NCBI RefSeq assembly: GCF_029892565.1
Contig: NZ_JARXVH010000024.1
Location: forward strand, 1-64,000
Direction of reading: 5' to 3'
Origin: Streptomyces pseudovenezuelae
GTDB taxonomy: Bacteria; Actinomycetota; Actinomycetes; Streptomycetales; Streptomycetaceae
DNA: 64,000 nucleotides
Below the pieces are notes generated by a model. That model worked only from the letters and a program-made list of their open reading frames with translations. It was not told the DNA's origin and searched no databases. Positions 59,586 through 64,000 of the stretch are shown here, in pieces (within the stretch, counting starts at the first letter, position 1; every line of letters begins with the position of its first letter). The position numbers and the translations under genes were made by a program.

Positions 59586-62282
59586 GGTGACTCTGTAACT
59601 GCCGCCCTGCTCCACTTTCAGGTGGACGTAGCCGGAGTCGAGGTGGCCACCGGCAACTCCGGCTGTGGCGGTGAAGGTCCCGTTGCGCCACACCACCTTG
59701 CCGTTGACCACGACGGTGCGGGCGCGGCCGGAGACTGGGACCGCGATGGTGCCGCTGGTGCGCTTGGGTGCCTCGACGGTCAGGTTGAACCGGCCCGCGT
59801 CGGTGCCCGCGGTCCAGTTGGCGCCGATGCCGCCGTGTGGGGTGGAAACCCTCCCTCGCGCCCAGGTGAGGTCCCCGGGGTGGGGCTGGATCGTCCAGGT
59901 CGCGTATCCCGGTGTATCCGGACGTATGCCCAGGACGTAGCTCGACAGTGCCGAGGTCGGGGCGGTGGACCATCCGTGGGACAGGCTCGTCCCTGCTTCC
60001 AGGCCGGGTGTGCCGCCGTTCCCGGAGATGTTCTCCCACATAGTCCCGGTCTGGTTCGGGCCCGGAGCGATCATGTGGCCCCAGACATCGTGCAGGAGTT
60101 CCTGTGCGTTCGCGGTGTCGCCGGCCGCCAGTCGGGCCTGGAGTTCGAACCCGCTGATGAAGGGGCTGACCAGCTCTCGGTATCCGGCGCCGGGAGAGAA
60201 GGGGAGCGGTCCGTAGGGGGTGCTCCACAACTTCGACTTCAGCGCGGCCAGGATCTCTGCATGCTTCGAAGGCGGCGCGACTCCATACAGGACGGCCATG
60301 GCGTTGGCGTCCTGCGCGAACCCGGAATTGGTGTCGCTGATCTTGTACAGTCCGCTCGTCGAGTCGTAGAGACGTTCGTTGATTCGCGTCTTCAGCTTCT
60401 CGGCGTCCGCCCTGTAGGCGGCGGCCTGTGATGTCTGTCCTGCGGCGGTGGCGAGTGCCGCACCATCGGTCAGCGTCTTGTAGTAGAGGATGTTGTAGGC
60501 GGAGACCTCGCCGGCCTTGTCTTTGTCGTAGAAGTTCCAGTCCGCGCCGTCGACTCCCGCCCTGGTCGAGAACAAGCCGTTCGCGTCGACCCTGGTCGCG
60601 TTCCAGGCGAGTTGACGCTTGACGGCAGGCCATTGCCGAGCGACGAACGCCTTGTCACCGGTGTGGAGGTAGTAACTCGCAAGGCCGGTGACGAAGTACA
60701 TGGAGTACGTGGCCGAGTAGGTGGTCGTGTCGCCCGGGGTGAGCGGCCCGAGGTGCGGCACGGCCGCCGGGTGCATGGCGCCCGGAACGAACCCGCTGGC
60801 AAGCTGCCGGCTGCCCAGCAGGTCCAGGGACTGCTTGATGTACTCCGGTTTGTTCACGGAGTAGTAGTCGGTGAGGCCCTCGATCAGGATGTCCCCGCTC
60901 CAGATCGCTCGGTCGCGTCTGGCTCCGTCGAGGACCGAGGGCATGGCGTTGGATCCTGGCGGGGTGAAGTCGGCGAGTGCGGCAGGTGTGTTCAGAGGAT
61001 CGCTGTAGAGCGTCCTTCCCGTGCTACTGACGACGGTGAGGTCCTTGAAGGCCGCCTTCTCGTCGCCGAACTCCCGGAAGCCCACGGTCCCCGTCGGGAA
61101 GGCGACGGCTCCGGAGGGCAGAGACGAGGTGTCGACGCGGTCGATCTCCTTGCCGTCCAGCGAGATCGTGATGCCGGTCCCGGCCGCTGTGGTCGCCATG
61201 GTGTGCCAGGTGCCCTCATCGACGGCGGAAGGCAGTGCCACAGAGCCGAGGCTGGTGTAGGCCCCGTCGCGCACGGAGAACTTCTGCAGGGTGTTCGGGG
61301 GGCCTGCGGTGTCTGTGCTCCCGTCCAGAATGAACAGGTAGCCGTTCTGCGAGTTCTGCGCGCGTACCATCCACCCGGCCTGATTGTGCAGGATCTTCGT
61401 CCGGAAGGTGGTTGTGTAGTCGCTCCAGGAGGCTCCGCGGTTCAGGATTCCGGCACCGTCATTGATCTTTGAGCCGGCGGCGTTCAGCGCGCTGTCCTGG
61501 ACAGACCAGCTTCCGGGAAGGGAATTGGCCGGAACGAGATCGGTCTGCAGGGTGTAGGCACCGGCGTACCAGATCTTGTTCAGTTCGTCGGAACTCGACA
61601 GGAAATGGCCCCCGTACCCGTCAGCCTGGGTGCGGTCGGCGATGTAGTTGATGCCGACCTTGCTCAGCGTGAGGCGGCCAGGGGTGGAGAGCGTGATCTG
61701 TTCATACCGCTCGCCTCCCTGGACGAAGCGGTTGGTGATGGTGCCGGGCCCGGTGACCTGATAGCTGTTGGAGCGGGAGCTGTCACCGTCGGCCCACGGC
61801 GGAGAGCCGTCGCCCGACGGGCTCATGTACTGCAGGCCCTCGCTGTACGCGGCTTTCAGAGTCGGGGATCCCGACGCGGCGGAGACGGTGAGGTAGGGAA
61901 GCCCGCCCACCTCCTGGCCGTAGTCGAGCAGGACGGCGGGGACTTCCCCGCCCTCGGCATAGGTCAGCGTCGCTCCGCCCGAACCGCCACACAGCAGATT
62001 TTGGGCGCCTACAACCGCGCCCGAGGTGCTGACCTCGGAGACCGGGCAGACGTCGGCACTCTTGGGCGTGCGAACGTACTCCCGCCAGTCGCCGGGCACC
62101 CGCGATGGCGTGGAGCCGCCCGCCCGCTCCACGGGGACGCGAGCCGGTGTCGAAGCCGTGGCGGACGGCGCCATCGGCTGGACGAGGACCGCGAGGATGA
62201 GGACAAGGCCCAGCAAGAGAGCCGCGCCGGTCGAACGGCGTCTGCCGGATGGGCGCGTTCTGCCATGAGTTCGCATGCACAC
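59577..62282 (-). CDS. Secreted alpha-L-rhamnosidase-like glycoside hydrolase (GH78-type)
   Basis: This 901-residue protein opens with a basic stretch and signal helix (GAALLLGLVLILAVLVQPMAPSATAS). N-terminal beta domains precede an inserted concanavalin-like domain (about residues 275-430, DYTTTFRTKILHNQAGWMVRAQNSQNGYLFILDG). The (alpha/alpha)6 catalytic barrel has the hallmark DGARRDRAIWSGD, a later Trp/Asp-rich ADWNFYDKD and GTMWENI, and a C-terminal beta domain. It likely removes terminal rhamnose from plant glycosides outside the cell. A LacI-type palindrome lies 99 bases upstream of the start. Confidence 0.9.
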   Translation of the reverse strand: MCMRTHGRTRPSGRRRSTGAALLLGLVLILAVLVQPMAPSATASTPARVPVERAGGSTPSRVPGDWREYVRTPKSADVCPVSEVSTSGAVVGAQNLLCGGSGGATLTYAEGGEVPAVLLDYGQEVGGLPYLTVSAASGSPTLKAAYSEGLQYMSPSGDGSPPWADGDSSRSNSYQVTGPGTITNRFVQGGERYEQITLSTPGRLTLSKVGINYIADRTQADGYGGHFLSSSDELNKIWYAGAYTLQTDLVPANSLPGSWSVQDSALNAAGSKINDGAGILNRGASWSDYTTTFRTKILHNQAGWMVRAQNSQNGYLFILDGSTDTAGPPNTLQKFSVRDGAYTSLGSVALPSAVDEGTWHTMATTAAGTGITISLDGKEIDRVDTSSLPSGAVAFPTGTVGFREFGDEKAAFKDLTVVSSTGRTLYSDPLNTPAALADFTPPGSNAMPSVLDGARRDRAIWSGDILIEGLTDYYSVNKPEYIKQSLDLLGSRQLASGFVPGAMHPAAVPHLGPLTPGDTTTYSATYSMYFVTGLASYYLHTGDKAFVARQWPAVKRQLAWNATRVDANGLFSTRAGVDGADWNFYDKDKAGEVSAYNILYYKTLTDGAALATAAGQTSQAAAYRADAEKLKTRINERLYDSTSGLYKISDTNSGFAQDANAMAVLYGVAPPSKHAEILAALKSKLWSTPYGPLPFSPGAGYRELVSPFISGFELQARLAAGDTANAQELLHDVWGHMIAPGPNQTGTMWENISGNGGTPGLEAGTSLSHGWSTAPTSALSSYVLGIRPDTPGYATWTIQPHPGDLTWARGRVSTPHGGIGANWTAGTDAGRFNLTVEAPKRTSGTIAVPVSGRARTVVVNGKVVWRNGTFTATAGVAGGHLDSGYVHLKVEQGGSYRVTSH

Positions 62283-62380
62283 TCCGAGATTGCGGGTGGT
62301 CTACGGTCCGGCCCTGAGCGCGACACAACGGTGCTCCGTCGAGAGTGCGCAAAGCACTAGAGGTGAGCGCTGGAGGTGAG

Positions 62381-62396
62381 ATTGAAACGATTCAAT
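62381..62396. promoter_or_regulatory. LacI-family-type operator upstream of the rhamnosidase-like gene
   Basis: ATTGAAACGATTCAAT is a near-perfect palindrome (ATTGAA-ACGA-TTCAAT) of the TTGAAACGNTTCAA type bound by LacI-family sugar regulators in Streptomyces. It sits about 100 bases upstream of the minus-strand start at 62282, in the promoter region. No LacI gene is in the window. Confidence 0.65.
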
Positions 62397-62667
62397 ACGT
62401 TTGTGCAAGACGCAAGCTATGCAGGAGCTGTACGTGCGTCAACCCTTGGCGCAGGGTCCACTGTCCTCGAACTTGCTGATGAGATTGTTTGTCCGCAGGA
62501 CGTGAGGGCGGCCTTCGCCTGATCCGGTGTGGGGGCCTCACCCTGAGGGGTGGACGAGATCGCGTGAGTGGTCGAACATGTTTTTGATTCTAGGCTTGCG
62601 ATCACCCCCTTCGCACTCGCGTGTTCGATTATGTGTTCGATAACGTGGCGGGGGAGGTGGGCGACGG

Positions 62668-62937
62668 ATGAGTCTGGAGTGGACGGGGCGCGGGCCGGGT
62701 GTGGTGATGCATGTGCGCTGCACGGAGCGGCTCCCGGAACAGCTGTACCGGCAGGCTCTCGAGCAGATGGGGGAGCTGTCGCCGGTGGTGCAGGCCCTGC
62801 CGCCCACCGCGGCCCTGGTCGACCTGCGGGGCGCGCTCCGCTACCACGGCGCGACCGCCTCCCACCTCGGGGAGGTCCTGCGCCTGCGGACGGTCTCCCA
62901 CCTCGGCATCGACGTGCGCGTCGGCATCGGCCCGACC
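62668..62937 (+). pseudogene. N-terminal fragment of an ImuB/DinB-type Y-family polymerase-like protein
   Basis: From ATG 62668 the frame reads VVMHVRCTERLPEQLYRQALEQMGELSPVVQALPPTAALVDLRGALRYHGATASHLGEVLRLRTVSHLGIDVRVGIGPT. This matches the start of Streptomyces Y-family polymerase-like proteins (palm, DLRGALRY). After RVGIGPT the frame turns into unrelated sequence and stops at 63069. The catalytic core and the remainder are missing. Confidence 0.7.
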
Positions 62938-63297
62938 AGAAGCCGACAGGTTCGCGGATTCCTGAGGGCCCAGGGAAGCGAACTGGCTGGCCACCTGACG
63001 TTGAGACGCCGATCGTCCAGCCGGTTGAGGCAGCAGGCGGTTGTACGGGCTGTGCTCGGGAGGGTGTAGTGACTTGGCGGTCTTCTTCCATGTGAGGCTT
63101 CGCTGGGGCGAGGGGCTGGGGGAACAGGGTGTCGCCGACCGTGCTCACCGAGCCGCCCGCGTGCTGGTGCCGTAGGTGGGCGGGTCGACGGGCTGTTCGG
63201 CCTTGGGCAGGAGGGAGACGGCGAGCAGGTAGGAGTTGGTGACGAGTTCCTGACGAGCTTGTTGTCGACGTCTGTCCCGCCCTCCAGTGTGATCCAG

Positions 63298-63560
63298 CGC
63301 ATGGCGAGTTCGATGCCGCGGCCGAGTCGTTTGTGTTCGTGGACGACGAGGGTGACGGCGACGCCGGAGAATCGGATCTCCCTGGCGAGCCTGGCGGCGG
63401 CCTCCAGCTCGGGGCGCCGGGTGGCGCGGGTGGAAATCTTCTCCGAGAAGACCTGGGTGACCCCGGCCTCGGCGAGGGAGTCGAGCTGTGCGTCCAGGGA
63501 CTGCCGGGCCGTCGAGGCGCGGGCGTACCGAGTCGGACGTGTCCGACGGGCTCGGCGCCG
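63298..63560 (-). pseudogene. Serine recombinase (resolvase/invertase) N-terminal fragment
   Basis: The minus strand reads TRYARASTARQSLDAQLDSLAEAGVTQVFSEKISTRATRRPELEAAARLAREIRFSGVAVTLVVHEHKRLGRGIELAM. This is the catalytic domain of Tn3-type resolvases, with the nucleophilic Ser in ARASTARQSLD and Arg in KRLGR. The remainder is replaced at about 63298. It shows that another mobile element once occupied this end of the window. Confidence 0.75.
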
Positions 63561-64000
63561 GCGCTCGCGGGCCGGGGCAGCTCGGTTCAGACCGAGCCCG
63601 GTTTGCGTACGGCCGGTGTCGGCACTCCGAGCACCTCCGCGATTTGGGGCACGAGGCGGAAGCGGGCGGTGTGTTATTGGATGGCCACCTCGCCCTTGCC
63701 GGTCCGGCACGGCGAGCCCGCCGGGGCGGCCCAGGTGGACATCGGGCAGGCGTGCGATTTCATGCGCTTGAAGTCGTCGTTCACGGTCCTGACCGTTTCG
63801 TGGGGTCGTTTCAGACGTCCAGTCGTTTGCAACAACTCATGAAACGCGATCGTCCCAGGTGGACCGCCGGGTGTCGGGGTGTTTCACGAGCGGTTACCTA
63901 TGAAACAACCTCAGTGTTCGGGTTGTCGTGTCTTCGAGTCGGCGGACGTCTTCGCCACCGACCACGACACCGGTTCGCGTCAGTGACGTACTGGCCGCTG
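63561..64000. other. Window end, no recognised gene
   Basis: About 440 bases hold short frames only. A minus-strand stretch near 63590-63665 reads ARFRLVPQIAEVLGVPTPAVRKPGSV, which may be a helix-turn-helix-like scrap of a mobile-element protein. The last 200 bases are AT-richer and show nothing I can name. Confidence 0.3.

Overview
The window is high-GC actinobacterial DNA. Its codon use, Streptomyces-type gene families (DUF6243 protein, WYL regulators, Doc-like toxin-antitoxin pair, NarL-type two-component pairs, secreted S8 peptidase) and dense insertion-sequence debris point to a Streptomyces chromosome, probably an accessory or arm region. No rRNA, tRNA or CRISPR array was seen. At least ten transposase relics or elements from several IS families (IS5-like, IS701, IS630, IS110, IS1634, ISL3-like, IS605/TnpB) break the window into blocks. 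Tyrosine integrase, conjugation-type ATPase and serine recombinase fragments suggest older integrative elements.

Layout. 1-2163: a divergent SDR oxidoreductase/TetR pair with two repeated palindromic operators, then an integrase relic. 2163-9275: a secreted S8 peptidase and its likely regulator, enclosed by a truncated and a complete copy of one IS5-family element in inverted orientation. 9538-13708: TetR/SRPBCC pair, broken IS701, WYL regulator and alpha/beta hydrolase. 13880-17150: nested transposase scraps, a toxin-antitoxin pair and small hypothetical genes. 17525-20641: NarL-type two-component system and a Tat-exported solute-binding protein. 20800-24295: transposase, AbiEii and conjugation relics, an MpaB-type oxygenase and a HAD hydrolase.

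25586-34372 is the most interesting block: a divergent cluster bracketed by broken IS1634-family copies. One arm encodes a SUMF1-fold protein, GTP cyclohydrolase II, WD40 protein, MFS exporter and a second beta-propeller, nearly all translationally coupled or a few bases apart. The other arm encodes a flavin-reductase-like protein and a nitrilase. GTP cyclohydrolase II + WD40 + SUMF1 is the core gene set of toxoflavin-type azapteridine (pyrimidotriazine) biosynthesis, but the methyltransferase and deaminase partners are absent here. At the head of the minus-strand operon lies a 13-codon Arg-rich ORF (MTKPVRRNVRMVR) followed by a perfect 12-bp hairpin, which could be a tiny precursor peptide or an attenuator leader.

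36283-40017 holds a truncated hypothetical gene, a lipoprotein and a secreted BNR-repeat protein, the last two converging on a strong terminator. 41052-59400 is an efflux/stress block: ABC exporter + OmpR/HK pair, two paralogous MMPL transporters, two NarL-type two-component systems, an SGNH hydrolase and a DoxX protein. It is bounded by two near-identical TnpB (IS605-type, no TnpA) elements, each sitting immediately upstream of a Shine-Dalgarno/ATG. 59415-64000: a truncated GMC oxidoreductase start, a secreted alpha-L-rhamnosidase-like enzyme with a LacI-type palindrome upstream, and relics of an ImuB-like polymerase and a serine recombinase.
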